A stretch of 64,000 nt of DNA from Akkermansiaceae bacterium (GTDB lineage Bacteria > Verrucomicrobiota > Verrucomicrobiia > Verrucomicrobiales > Akkermansiaceae), in contig JAHCBC010000005.1 of NCBI GenBank assembly GCA_019634595.1, positions 269,407 through 333,406 on the forward strand, given 5' to 3'. Below are positions 41,219-50,559 of the stretch, one piece after another; position 1 is the stretch's first letter, and each line of letters opens with the position of its first letter. A program made the translations under genes and the position numbers. A model generated the notes under the pieces. It did not search any database. It saw nothing but the letters and a program-made list of their open reading frames with translations, and was not told where the DNA came from.

Positions 41219-44200
41219 ATGAAACCCTCCCGTCTCTCTCTGTTCCCGCGTGTACTTTTGCCGCTATCGGTCGCCGTGGCGGCCATCAGCGCCCACGCGG
41301 ATCCCATCAACTGGACCGGTGCCACCAACGGCGTCTGGTCCCTCGGCACCAACTGGGCGGGTGGAAATCCCCCTTCCTCCACGGATGTGGCGACCTTTTC
41401 TTTTTCCACCAGCGCGATCAACGTCAGACTGGATGCCAACCAGACGGTCGCAGGGCTGGAAACCATTTCCGGAGCGGCTACCAACGTCCACACCTTGCTG
41501 GGGGAGGGTGCGAACCGGACGCTTACCATCGGCGCACAGGGAATCAACCATTACAGTGGCGGCCTCACCATCGGCTCCGGCACGGATGGGCAGAGGGTGG
41601 ATGTCGTGCTCGCCACCGGCCAGAAATGGAACAGTGCCCGCACCACCGGAACCGGGACCGCCCAGGCGCTCTTCGTGAACAATAACGTCACCCTTGCGGC
41701 GGAACTCGGCGAGCAAACCCTCGAACTGACGGGGAGCAACACGGGAAGCTACATCGGAGGCGTCATCGGCAACGCGGCCGGCGGTCCCGATGAAACCAAG
41801 AGCGTCCTCAGCATCCTCAAGACAGGTTCCGGCGTCTGGACCTTGAACGGGGCAAACACCTACTCCGGGACCACCCGGATCAATGAAGGCACCCTGCGCC
41901 TCGGCGCGGTGGGCGTGGCTCCGTCCACCATCTCCGTGGCTGCCGGTGCGACCCTGAGTTTCCGCATGAACGGCGGGATGACTTCCGCGCAGATCGACGC
42001 CCACATCGCGGGGGCCAACTTCGCCACGGGCGCGTTCATCGCCCTGGACACCAACAATGGGAGCGGAACCTATGAGGGGACCTATAACTCGAGCCAACGC
42101 CTGTTCAAGACCAGCGGCAACAACCTGCTGCTCACCGGGACCATCAACGCCGCCGGTGGCCTGACCATCAGCGAGGGTGGCCTGGTTCTCGCGGCTCCCG
42201 GCCGTCTCACGGGAAATGTCAGCGTGGCGACCAATGCGGCCCTCATCGTCCGTGCGGGCGGGACCGGCTTCAGCGCGGCGGACATCGCGGCGTTCCGGGC
42301 GTCCTCATCCGTGACTTATGCCAGCACCAGCTACTTCGGCATCAGCACCGCCAACGGGGACTTCAGCTACGGGGGCGTCCTGCCGGACTCCGGTACGACG
42401 CGATTCACCAAGGCGGACACGAACACGCTCTTCCTCACCGGGCAGAGCACCTACACCGGCGGCACCCAGATCGCCGGCGGCACCCTTTCCGTTTCCGACA
42501 TCAGGAATGGCGGAGTGGCAAGCGCGATGGGCGCTTCGGGGAATGTGGTCAACGGTATCATCCTCGCCGGAGGCCGCCTCCAGTACACCGGTGCGGGCAG
42601 CACCACCGACCGCTTGTTCAACATGACCGCCTCGTCCACCATCGAGGCCTCCGGGACCGGCGCGCTGGTGTTCAACAACGCCGGGACCATGGGCGCGGAA
42701 AACGGTGCCAGGACGCTTTATCTGACCGGCTACAACAAGGATGACAACCGGATGGGGCTCAACCTGGCCAACGTCACCACCGGCACCAACACCACCGCCA
42801 TCATCAAGAATGGCTCCGGAAAATGGATCCTCTCCGGAAACAACACCCACACCGGCATCACCACCGTGCGTGGCGGCACGCTCGTCCTCGACTACTCCGG
42901 CGGGAAAAACCCTATCTCCGCCACCGGCCAGGTCACCCTCCAGAACGGCACCCTGGAGGTTCTCGGCAGCGGCGCGAAAACCATCAGCACCCTCAGCCTG
43001 TCGGAAACCGAGAACGGATTCGCCACCTTGAGGATCACCGGAGGCATGGCGCTCACCGCCTCCACGCTGACCGCCACCACCCAGAGCCAGCGGCACGTCC
43101 TCATCGATCTTGCCGGGAACGCGAATTCCCTCACTGCCACCGCCCTTGGCACCACGATGGGCACGGGGAGCAACAATCTCCTGATGGCGAACAACAACAC
43201 GCGGGCGAACATGGTCGTCAGGGGGAATGCCGGTTCCTACGGCTTCGCCACACGGGACGCCGCCACCGGTGCCATCGGACAACTCTCCGGGCAAACCGAG
43301 GTATCCACCGGCACTTTCAGCAATGTCACCAGCAACACGACCAACTACCGCTTCGGTGCCGGCGACTACACCACCGGGGCCGCGCTGAGGTACCAGACGA
43401 TGACCTTCGACTCCACCGCAGGGGCCATCAATCTGGTTTTCGGAGCCGCCGGGCATACGTTCAACTCGGATGGAACGGGCAGGGGCATCCTGTTCACCGG
43501 CGGGCATGATGTGAATATCAGCGGAGCAGGCGGCGGCATCGCCCAGTCCACGTGGATCCACAACTATCTGGAAGGAGCGGACCTGAACATCAGCAGTTCG
43601 TTCGGCAGCACCAGCTACCTGCTGGTGGGCGGGACGGGTTTCACCAACTACACCGGCAATGGACTGGCCGCAGGGGCGAACGGAGAGTTCGTCCTCAACG
43701 GCGGCCTGTTCCGCTACGCGCCCACCGCGCCCCTCACCCTGAACGGCGCCGCCCACCGGATCAACAGCGGCGTGTTCGAAATCGGTGCCAACCTCAATGG
43801 CGGTGGGGCGCTCGATCTCGACCGGACCACCACCAACTTCCGTCTCACCGGCGATGCGGGTTTCAGCGCCTACGGTGCGGAGCGGAAAGTGTCGCTGGGG
43901 GCATCCGTCACCTGGGGGGCTGCGAATTTCCTCAGCAATAACTCCAACGAGGACGCGGACTTCACCTTCCGCCTCTCCTCTGTCCGCTCGGACGCCACCC
44001 TCGATTTCCAATCTAGGATCGACCTCGCTGGCCGCTCGCGAACCGTCGAGGTGGAGAATGGATCCGCAGCCGTGGACGCCCGTCTTTCCGGGGGCCTCAC
44101 CGGCACCGGCATTGCTTCGCGCTTCGTGAAAACCGGCTCCGGAACGCTGGAACTGACCGGGACCAACGACTACGGCGGAACCACCCGCATTGAAGGGGGC

Positions 44201-44725
44201 AGGCTGCTGGTCGGAGGCGGCGGTCTGACCGCAACCACCGCCATCCATGTGGCCAACTCCACTCTGGGCCTGCAGTCCACCGAGGTCATCAACAATGCGG
44301 CGGACATCACGCTGGAGAATGGCAGGATCATCACCGTCGGCAACCAGACGGAGACCATGGGCCGCCTGATCCTCTTGGGAGACAACACGCTCGATCTCGT
44401 CGGACTTGCCAATACCATCCGCATGGCGTCCTCCGCGGACCAAACCTGGAGCAGCAGCCTTACCATCCTCAACTGGAATGGCAATGCGGCCGGCAACGGA
44501 TCCGACCGGTTCTTCATCGGCAGTGATGCGAACGGTGTCACCGGCAGCCAGTTGTCGAAGATCTTCTTCGTCGATCCCGAGGTGGACGGCATCCTCCGGA
44601 CGGGAACCTTCGGGGCTTCCATCCTGAACACCGGGGAAATCGTCGCCCTCATCCCGGAGCCTTCCGTCACGTTTTTGCTCGCCGGTGCCTCGCTGGGCCT
44701 CGCACTGCGCAGACGGAGGCTCTGA
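41219..44725 (+). CDS. PEP-CTERM protein with autotransporter-associated beta-strand repeats
   Basis: The 1168-residue exported protein has a signal peptide ending AHA-D and a long beta-helical body. Several passenger-type repeats are visible, for example GVWTLNGANTYSGTTRINEG, LFLTGQSTYTGGTQIAGG, KWILSGNNTHTGITTVRGG and LELTGTNDYGGTTRIEGG. The C-terminus (about 1145-1168) is a PEP-CTERM sorting tag: PEPS, a hydrophobic helix and RRRR. Such proteins are recognised by an exosortase and displayed or released. No exosortase gene is in the window. The composition is rich in Asn, Thr and Gly, as usual for the family. Confidence 0.9.
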   Translation: MKPSRLSLFPRVLLPLSVAVAAISAHADPINWTGATNGVWSLGTNWAGGNPPSSTDVATFSFSTSAINVRLDANQTVAGLETISGAATNVHTLLGEGANRTLTIGAQGINHYSGGLTIGSGTDGQRVDVVLATGQKWNSARTTGTGTAQALFVNNNVTLAAELGEQTLELTGSNTGSYIGGVIGNAAGGPDETKSVLSILKTGSGVWTLNGANTYSGTTRINEGTLRLGAVGVAPSTISVAAGATLSFRMNGGMTSAQIDAHIAGANFATGAFIALDTNNGSGTYEGTYNSSQRLFKTSGNNLLLTGTINAAGGLTISEGGLVLAAPGRLTGNVSVATNAALIVRAGGTGFSAADIAAFRASSSVTYASTSYFGISTANGDFSYGGVLPDSGTTRFTKADTNTLFLTGQSTYTGGTQIAGGTLSVSDIRNGGVASAMGASGNVVNGIILAGGRLQYTGAGSTTDRLFNMTASSTIEASGTGALVFNNAGTMGAENGARTLYLTGYNKDDNRMGLNLANVTTGTNTTAIIKNGSGKWILSGNNTHTGITTVRGGTLVLDYSGGKNPISATGQVTLQNGTLEVLGSGAKTISTLSLSETENGFATLRITGGMALTASTLTATTQSQRHVLIDLAGNANSLTATALGTTMGTGSNNLLMANNNTRANMVVRGNAGSYGFATRDAATGAIGQLSGQTEVSTGTFSNVTSNTTNYRFGAGDYTTGAALRYQTMTFDSTAGAINLVFGAAGHTFNSDGTGRGILFTGGHDVNISGAGGGIAQSTWIHNYLEGADLNISSSFGSTSYLLVGGTGFTNYTGNGLAAGANGEFVLNGGLFRYAPTAPLTLNGAAHRINSGVFEIGANLNGGGALDLDRTTTNFRLTGDAGFSAYGAERKVSLGASVTWGAANFLSNNSNEDADFTFRLSSVRSDATLDFQSRIDLAGRSRTVEVENGSAAVDARLSGGLTGTGIASRFVKTGSGTLELTGTNDYGGTTRIEGGRLLVGGGGLTATTAIHVANSTLGLQSTEVINNAADITLENGRIITVGNQTETMGRLILLGDNTLDLVGLANTIRMASSADQTWSSSLTILNWNGNAAGNGSDRFFIGSDANGVTGSQLSKIFFVDPEVDGILRTGTFGASILNTGEIVALIPEPSVTFLLAGASLGLALRRRRL

Positions 44726-44766
44726 TGCGGGGACGGAGCGGACCGCTTGCATCCTTCCATTTTTTA
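44724..44766 (+). terminator. hairpin with T-run after the PEP-CTERM gene
   Basis: GATGC (44724-44728) pairs with GCATC (44749-44753), with an inner AGCG/CGCT possibility, and is followed by T6 at 44760-44765. It lies between the PEP-CTERM stop and the tsaD start, so it plausibly insulates the two. Confidence 0.4.
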
Positions 44767-44803
44767 TTAGTCCACGGGCGGGAACCGGCGTTAGCCTCCG
44801 CGC

Positions 44804-45811
44804 GTGGCACTACTCCTGGCGATCGAATCTTCCTGTGATGAAACCGCGGTGGCGATCCTCCGCGGGGAACCCGGAAAGACCACCGACATCCTCTCCTCGG
44901 AGATATCATCGCAGATCGAGCTGCACCGCGAGCACGGCGGGGTGGTGCCGGAACTGGCATCGCGGAACCATTCGCTCAACCTCCGGCCGCTGGTGGATCA
45001 GGCCATCGCCCATGCGGGCGTGGCTGTCACGGACATCGATGCCTTCGCCGCGACCACCGGCCCGGGCCTCGCTTCCTCCCTGCTCATCGGGAGCACGGCG
45101 GCGAAGGCGATGGCGTGCGCCCTCGGCAGGCCGTTCCTCGGCGTGAACCACCTGGAGGGCCACCTCCTTTCCCCATTCGTCGGCGGGACCCAGGTGCCGC
45201 CGCACATCGCCCTCATCGTTTCCGGCGGCCACACGCTGCTGCTGGAGGTGGAGGGTGCGGGGAAATACACCAAGCTCGGCGGAACCCGGGACGATGCCGC
45301 GGGCGAAGCTTACGATAAGGTTGGGAAAATGCTCGGCCTGCCCTATCCCGGTGGCCCGGAGATCGAGAAAGCCGCCGTCGGCGGGGATGTGAAAGCCTAT
45401 GATTTCCCGCGCTCCATGCTGCATGATCCCCATCTGGACTTCTCCTTTTCCGGTCTGAAGACGGCGGTTCTCTACACCCTGCAGAGGGAGGAAGGGAACA
45501 TCCGCTTGCCGGATCTGGCGGCGTCCTTCCAGCAGGCGGTCATCGAGATCCTCGTCGGAAAGACCATGAAGGCGGTGGAGCGCACCGGCCACCGGATGGT
45601 CGCTCTGTCTGGCGGCGTCACCATGAACAAGGCGCTGCGGGCCGCGTTCCAACAGGCCTGTGATAAAAAAGGCATCGCACTGGCCATCGCGCCACCCGCG
45701 CTGTGCACGGACAATGCCGCCATGATCGCCTTCGCCGCGCTGCTCCGCCATCTGGACGGGCAGTCCTCACGGCTGGATGAGGACATCTTTCCCAACTTGC
45801 CGCTCGTTTGA
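44804..45811 (+). CDS. tsaD: tRNA N6-adenosine threonylcarbamoyltransferase
   Basis: The 335-residue protein starts with GTG at 44804 (MALLLAIESSCDETAVAIL). It has the metal-binding NHLEGHLLSP (HxxxH), the VSGGHTLLLEV strand, the DDAAGEAYDKVGKMLGLPYPGG region and ALSGGVTMNKALRAAF. These are all TsaD hallmarks. It transfers threonylcarbamoyl to A37 of ANN-decoding tRNAs. Downstream genes follow at 31- and 32-bp gaps on the same strand. Confidence 0.96.
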   Translation: MALLLAIESSCDETAVAILRGEPGKTTDILSSEISSQIELHREHGGVVPELASRNHSLNLRPLVDQAIAHAGVAVTDIDAFAATTGPGLASSLLIGSTAAKAMACALGRPFLGVNHLEGHLLSPFVGGTQVPPHIALIVSGGHTLLLEVEGAGKYTKLGGTRDDAAGEAYDKVGKMLGLPYPGGPEIEKAAVGGDVKAYDFPRSMLHDPHLDFSFSGLKTAVLYTLQREEGNIRLPDLAASFQQAVIEILVGKTMKAVERTGHRMVALSGGVTMNKALRAAFQQACDKKGIALAIAPPALCTDNAAMIAFAALLRHLDGQSSRLDEDIFPNLPLV

Positions 45812-45842
45812 AGCCCCATTCCGTGTTAGGGTGGACAAACGG

Positions 45843-46475
45843 ATGATATACAAGACCATCATATTCGACTTCGACGGCACCATCGCGGACACCATGGAGG
45901 AAGGGCGGAGGATCTTCAACGAGATCGGCCCGGCCTATGGCATCCGCCAGATCGACCGCGAGGAGATGGAGGGCTTCCGCAGCTACACCATCAACCAGTT
46001 CATCGAGGAGATGAAGATCCCCAAGACGAAGATCCCTTTCTTCATCGCGAAGGGGACACTGGCCATGCGGCGGAGCATCGCCGGGCTGCCATTGATCCCT
46101 GGGGTGGGGGAGGTGCTGCCCGCGTTGCGCGCGCAGGTGGACCGCTTTGGCATCCTGACTTCCAACGCGGTGGACAATGTGGAGCTGTTCCTGGACAGCC
46201 ATGGCATCCGCGGGCTGTTCGATTTCGTTTCCTCCACCTCGAAGCTCACCGGGAAATCCCGGCACCTGAATGCCACCCGCAAGCAATACGGGTTGAAGGC
46301 GGAGGAAATGCTCTACGTCGGTGACGAGGTGCGGGATCTCCAGGCTGCGAAGAAAGCCGGCATCCCCTGTGCGGGTGTCACCTGGGGCTTCAATACCCGG
46401 GAACGCCTCGCTGCGGAGCAGCCGGAGCACCTGCTGGACAGACCGGCCGAGCTTCTCCGGTTGGCGGGGCATTGA
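45843..46475 (+). CDS. HAD-family hydrolase (phosphoglycolate phosphatase-like)
   Basis: The 210-residue protein opens with IIFDFDGTIADTMEEG, giving the catalytic Asp pair in DFDGT. FGILTSNAVDNV is motif II and LYVGDEVRDLQAAKKAGI is motif IV, with a helical cap in between. It most resembles Gph-type phosphatases. The substrate could be 2-phosphoglycolate or another small phosphate ester. It lies 31 bp after tsaD. Confidence 0.85.
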   Translation: MIYKTIIFDFDGTIADTMEEGRRIFNEIGPAYGIRQIDREEMEGFRSYTINQFIEEMKIPKTKIPFFIAKGTLAMRRSIAGLPLIPGVGEVLPALRAQVDRFGILTSNAVDNVELFLDSHGIRGLFDFVSSTSKLTGKSRHLNATRKQYGLKAEEMLYVGDEVRDLQAAKKAGIPCAGVTWGFNTRERLAAEQPEHLLDRPAELLRLAGH

Positions 46476-46507
46476 CAGGAGGCGGGCTGACCGACCAACC
46501 TCCGTCC

Positions 46508-47719
46508 ATGCCAGAAACCCCCGAGAAGAACGCGGAATCCACGATCGCCGGAAAAGAAGCGGAAATCGTCAAGCAGGATGCCGTTGCGAATGACGCGCCG
46601 CAGGCCCATGAAGCTGATGCCGCGCCGAAGCAGGCGATTCCCCCCTTCGTCGTTGTCGGTCTGCTTGTGGCCGCCGTGCTGGTGGTGGTGCTGGTCGTGA
46701 TGAACGGACAGAAGAAGAAGGCGGACTCTGAGGAAGATCGCTCCGCGATGAAAGCGGAGGTGGAAGCCATGCGCGGCGAGCTGAACCGCCAGCGCATGTC
46801 CATGGGGCTGCGTCCGCTGGAGAACGGCGGCGAATCCATTGATGACATCACCAAGCGCCTCACCAAGGATGCGGAGTCCATCGTCGGGCTGGCGCACAGT
46901 TTCCAGGGCATGCTGAAGGAGAAGGATGCCGCGCTGGACGCGAAGAATGGCGAACTGATCACTTCGGAAAAGCTGCGGCAGAGTTTCGCCGCGGAGAACA
47001 ACCGCCTCCAGACGGAACTCAGCCGCCTGCTGGTGAGTGGCGCGGACGGAGACCTGGCGAAGAAGGAAGTGGCGGAGATCAAGGGCCAGCGTGACCGCCT
47101 CGCCGCGGAACTGGCGAAGGTCCAGCGTGACCTGGCATCCGCCGCCGGAGGACGTTCCCAGGATGAATATGCGGACCTCCAACGCCAGCATGCCGAGGCC
47201 AAGCGTTCCAGCGACTTCTTCGAGAAACGCGTCAAGGAACTGGAGGCGGAACTCGCGAAGCTCCGCATCTTCGCCAAGTCGGAGAGCGAGCTTCTGCCCG
47301 CCGCCGTCGAACTTTTCCGCACGCTGCGCGGCCTGGAGGGCACGAAAGATGCCGACAACATGACCGCCTACAGCGACATCGGCGTGAAGCTCGGTGCACG
47401 TGTCCTCCGCACCCTCGATTTCCCGACCGGCTCCAGTGAACTCACCCCAGAGGACATCCAGGCCATCCCCGGTCTGGTGGAGCAGGTGGAGGAAGGCGAT
47501 CTCATTTTCGTCGTCGGCTACGCCTCGACCACCGGCAATCCGGAATCGAACCGCGTTCTTTCCTCCGACCGCGCCACTGCAGCCGCGCAGGCAGTCTCCA
47601 CCGTAAAGCGTCCGGACCAGATGGTGCAGGCCGTCTACATCGGCCAGACCACCCGCTTCGGCGGCAGCTCCCCGGAGCGCAACCAGATCTGCGAGATCTG
47701 GCATATAAAGAAGAAGTGA
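46508..47719 (+). CDS. inner-membrane protein with coiled coil and OmpA-like C-terminus
   Basis: The 403-residue protein has an acidic cytoplasmic start, a transmembrane helix (about 46-68), a long coiled coil (about 75-275, many E/K/R/L/A) and a C-terminal domain. That domain contains LDFPTGSSELTPEDIQAIPGL followed by FVVGYASTTGNPESNRVLSSDRA, which matches the OmpA/MotB peptidoglycan-binding pattern. It could link the membrane to peptidoglycan, like MotB- or TolR-type anchors. No flagellar genes are present. It lies 32 bp after the HAD gene. Confidence 0.75.
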   Translation: MPETPEKNAESTIAGKEAEIVKQDAVANDAPQAHEADAAPKQAIPPFVVVGLLVAAVLVVVLVVMNGQKKKADSEEDRSAMKAEVEAMRGELNRQRMSMGLRPLENGGESIDDITKRLTKDAESIVGLAHSFQGMLKEKDAALDAKNGELITSEKLRQSFAAENNRLQTELSRLLVSGADGDLAKKEVAEIKGQRDRLAAELAKVQRDLASAAGGRSQDEYADLQRQHAEAKRSSDFFEKRVKELEAELAKLRIFAKSESELLPAAVELFRTLRGLEGTKDADNMTAYSDIGVKLGARVLRTLDFPTGSSELTPEDIQAIPGLVEQVEEGDLIFVVGYASTTGNPESNRVLSSDRATAAAQAVSTVKRPDQMVQAVYIGQTTRFGGSSPERNQICEIWHIKKK

Positions 47720-47729
47720 GCTGACGTGG

Positions 47730-47748
47730 CGGCGATCACCGGTCGCCG
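47730..47748. terminator. hairpin between convergent genes
   Basis: CGGCGA (47730-47735) pairs with TCGCCG (47743-47748) in the 63-bp gap between the OmpA-like gene and the polyketide synthase gene. No T-run is present. A role in termination is inferred from position. Confidence 0.35.
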
Positions 47749-47782
47749 TCTTCGCGCTGTTACCTCCGCCTTTGCCCTGCCA

Positions 47783-48808
47783 TCACTCCTTCCTTATCTC
47801 ACAAGCATGCGCGGCGAAGCCCGCGCCGAAGGCGGTGAGCCAGAGGTGCCGGTCGTCCGCTGACGACGCCAGTCGCTTTTCCAACGCGAAGAGCACGGAC
47901 GGGCTGCTCATGTTGCCATGATGCTCCAGCACCCCACGCGTCTCTGTCAGGGAAAAGGGCAGCACGTTTTCCAGCGCGTCGATCACATCCCGCCCGCCGG
48001 AGTGGGCCAGCACCTGGTCGGGACCCGCCGTGCGCCGGGCATAAAGTTTTGCGACCGCATCCGCGGCCAGGCCGGGCACGGATTTGTGGAGCTGGTTTTT
48101 CAGATGCCCTTCCGCATTGACGAAGCGGATCTTCTCCCGTTCTTCCGGTAAATGGAGCGTGGTGAAGTCACCCGCCTGCCAGTCACCCGGTTGACCCTTG
48201 CCGGACCAGACCGAAGCGGAAGCACCATCCCCGAACAGGCAAAGGCTGATGAGCACGCCCGGATCATCATCGGCATAAAAGGCCGCGGAGCAGATCTCCA
48301 CGGCGACCACGGCGATGGTGGCGTCGGGATTCGCCGCCAGATAGCCGTGGGCGGCCCGCAGGGTGGGGATGGCCGCACCGCAGCCCAGTCCCACCAAGTC
48401 CGCCAGATAGACGTCCGGCCGCAGGCCCAGCTTTTCCGCCACATGGCTGGTCACGCCGGGGCAGAGATAGCCGGTGCAGGTGCAGAGAAACAACGCGTCG
48501 ATCTCCGCAGCGGAGATGCCCGCTTTCCCGATGGCCTTTGATAGCGCATCCGCCGCCAGTGCGGGGGCCTCCCGCTCATAGTCCTCGCTGAGTTGCTGCG
48601 GCCCGCGGCTGAAAAGCGGGACGATGTCCGGCACGGCGAAGTTCCGTGTGGCGATGCCGGAGTTCCCGCCGGTGAGGATCTTTTCCACCAGAGCGGCGGA
48701 GCGCGGTTTCAGTGTGGAGGTCAGCCCTCCATCCCGCATCGCATGCCAACATTGTTCCTGGGTGAAGGGGTATTCGGGCACGGCCGATGCGATGGAGCGG
48801 AGGAACAT
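47783..48808 (-). CDS. type III polyketide synthase
   Basis: The 341-residue protein is of the chalcone/stilbene synthase superfamily. The catalytic Cys is in DLVGLGCGAAIPTL, the His in VLAHSGGRDVIDAL and the Asn in EHHGNMSSPSVLFALE, giving a complete Cys-His-Asn triad. Such enzymes extend an acyl starter with malonyl-CoA to form pyrones, resorcinols or phloroglucinols. It is the last of three minus-strand genes, nine bases after the oxidoreductase, and all three probably act on one product. Confidence 0.9.
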   Translation of the reverse strand: MFLRSIASAVPEYPFTQEQCWHAMRDGGLTSTLKPRSAALVEKILTGGNSGIATRNFAVPDIVPLFSRGPQQLSEDYEREAPALAADALSKAIGKAGISAAEIDALFLCTCTGYLCPGVTSHVAEKLGLRPDVYLADLVGLGCGAAIPTLRAAHGYLAANPDATIAVVAVEICSAAFYADDDPGVLISLCLFGDGASASVWSGKGQPGDWQAGDFTTLHLPEEREKIRFVNAEGHLKNQLHKSVPGLAADAVAKLYARRTAGPDQVLAHSGGRDVIDALENVLPFSLTETRGVLEHHGNMSSPSVLFALEKRLASSADDRHLWLTAFGAGFAAHACEIRKE

Positions 48809-48817
48809 TTCGGAGAT

Positions 48818-49834
48818 CTAACGGACGAGGGAGAGCACGGGCTTGAAGGGCAGCAGCCGTGCGGAGGAGAGTGTCTGCAGCAGGGTTCTGCCCCGGTCAC
48901 TCAGCAGCACGCGATGCAAAAAGAGCGCGGTGGAAAGACGGCGGCGGAAAAGTTTCCGCAGGTCGGAGGAGATGGTGTGTCGGGTGGACTCCCAGCAGAT
49001 GCCTCCATGGGACCATGCGGCCAGCGGGCCGACAGCCGCCTCCGCCGCCTGGAATGCCATGGACATGCCGTTGCCCGTGAACGGCGGGATCATGCTTTCC
49101 GCGTCCCCCAGACACAGCAGGCCGGGGACCGCGGGCTGTCTGCCCAGCTCAAACCCGGCGACGCCGGAGAAAGATCCCTCGCGCCACTCCGCGGCACGGA
49201 GTTGCTCCGCGAGGCGTGGATGACCGCCCGCGGCCAGATAGGCGGTGAGCAGGTCCGGTCCCTTCGCCTCCAGCTTGCGGTCGATCCGGAACAGCCCACA
49301 GACATTCACCCAGCCGTCCTCCACTCCGGCCAGCCCGGCGTAGCCATTGGTTCCGGCGTGCATTTCCAGATCCGCTTCCATCGGCAGTCCGCGGACGTGG
49401 GCCTTCAGGCCGATCCATCGTCCGTTGCGCGGCCTGCGTCCCGCCGCCCATACCAGCCCGTCCGCGGGTTGCGGGCGGGCGCGGTTGCCCGTTCTCAGGT
49501 CACCGCCGAGTTCCTCGAACCGCAGCCTCAACCGCTCGTCCAGCTCGTGGCGGGAGATGCCGATGGCGGCCTCCGGCAGGCGGTTGCGGTGCAGGACCTT
49601 CCCGCGTTCATGCCAGATCAACGTCTCATGGCGGCGGGCGTCGGCGAAGAGGGGCAGGATGCCGAGGCGGGAGAGCGTGCTTTCATCCACCCCGGAGATG
49701 AACTCCCCGCAGACGCGGTGCCGCGGATAGGAACCCGCCTCCAGAACCGTCACCGGGATGTTCCGTTCGCGCAGGGCAATGCCAAGCGACAATCCGGCAA
49801 GTCCGCCTCCGGCGATGGTGATTTCACGGTTCAA
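48818..49834 (-). CDS. FAD-dependent oxidoreductase (geranylgeranyl-reductase/PHBH-like)
   Basis: Started at a TTG complementary to 49832-49834, which overlaps the methyltransferase stop as TTGA, the protein has 338 residues. An ATG 12 codons upstream is the alternative. It opens with the FAD-binding ITIAGGGLAGLSLGIALRER and has LCLGDAESMIPPFTGNGMSMAF, the second dinucleotide motif of aromatic hydroxylases and geranylgeranyl reductases. It probably oxidises or reduces the polyketide made by its downstream partner. Confidence 0.83.
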   Translation of the reverse strand: MNREITIAGGGLAGLSLGIALRERNIPVTVLEAGSYPRHRVCGEFISGVDESTLSRLGILPLFADARRHETLIWHERGKVLHRNRLPEAAIGISRHELDERLRLRFEELGGDLRTGNRARPQPADGLVWAAGRRPRNGRWIGLKAHVRGLPMEADLEMHAGTNGYAGLAGVEDGWVNVCGLFRIDRKLEAKGPDLLTAYLAAGGHPRLAEQLRAAEWREGSFSGVAGFELGRQPAVPGLLCLGDAESMIPPFTGNGMSMAFQAAEAAVGPLAAWSHGGICWESTRHTISSDLRKLFRRRLSTALFLHRVLLSDRGRTLLQTLSSARLLPFKPVLSLVR

Positions 49835-50475
49835 GCGCGGCAACCTAACACGCGCAGCGCACCGCGCCATGTGGAATGTTCTGCGATCATCCAGCGTTTT
49901 TCGGATAGATCCATCAGCCGTGGCAACTCGTTGGCGGAGAATCCGGCGTCGATGCTCACGTGCATGTCATGGCGGGTGACCCGGTTGATGAACGGGTGGG
50001 CGGCGTAGCCCAGCAGATGAGGGAGCCGTGCCCGCAGCGGCTCGCAGAAAATGAGGACACGGAAGCCCTCCGCCAGCCTGCCCAGATCCTGCAGCGCATC
50101 TCCCTCGAAGTGATGGAGGAAAAGGTTGGCGATCAGAATGCCGCCCTGCGGCGGGGTGGGGGACCGGAACAGGTCGACTTGATTCCAGACCACGTTTTCC
50201 GGCAGATCCGTTGGTGGCGGTGCCAGATCCAGCGCGGTGACCTTTGTTTCCGGGTGGAGCCGTGCCAGCGCCACCGTGAGATGCCCGTCCCCCGCACCCA
50301 GCTCCGTGATGCCCATGGCCGCGGCTTCGGGGAAACGCCGCGCGGTGGCCAGCACCCAGCGCTCGTTTCCCATGAAGAAATTGATGCGCCGCAGATCCCT
50401 CCGGCTGCGCAGCGCCTCCGGATCATCCGCGGGCAGGCGGTCGAGGATTTCAGGAATGACGACGCGGGCGGGCAC
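49831..50475 (-). CDS. SAM-dependent methyltransferase
   Basis: From the GTG complementary to 50473-50475 the protein has 214 residues. The start is not certain, since the frame is open to 50556. It contains the class I motifs ITELGAGDGHLTVALA (SAM loop), VTALDLAPP (acidic strand end) and GGILIANLFLHHFEGDAL. It is the first gene of the polyketide cluster and overlaps the oxidoreductase gene. O- or C-methylation of the polyketide is the natural inference. Confidence 0.82.
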   Translation of the reverse strand: MPARVVIPEILDRLPADDPEALRSRRDLRRINFFMGNERWVLATARRFPEAAAMGITELGAGDGHLTVALARLHPETKVTALDLAPPPTDLPENVVWNQVDLFRSPTPPQGGILIANLFLHHFEGDALQDLGRLAEGFRVLIFCEPLRARLPHLLGYAAHPFINRVTRHDMHVSIDAGFSANELPRLMDLSEKRWMIAEHSTWRGALRVLGCRA

Positions 50476-50559
50476 GCGGGGAGTATGCCTGGAATGGGGC
50501 GGTGGTCGAGATCCGCGAAATGACAGCACTCTGGTTCGGGTGGGGTGTCCCATCATCCG

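Noticed and set aside
42305..44752. 815-codon minus-strand frame opposite the PEP-CTERM gene
   Set aside because: Antisense shadow of a repeat protein. The Gly/Glu/Val-rich translation has no signal or motif.
46508..47719. MotB flagellar stator protein
   Set aside because: The OmpA-like domain fits, but the plug and conserved Asp of the MotB membrane helix are absent and no MotA or flagellar gene is near.
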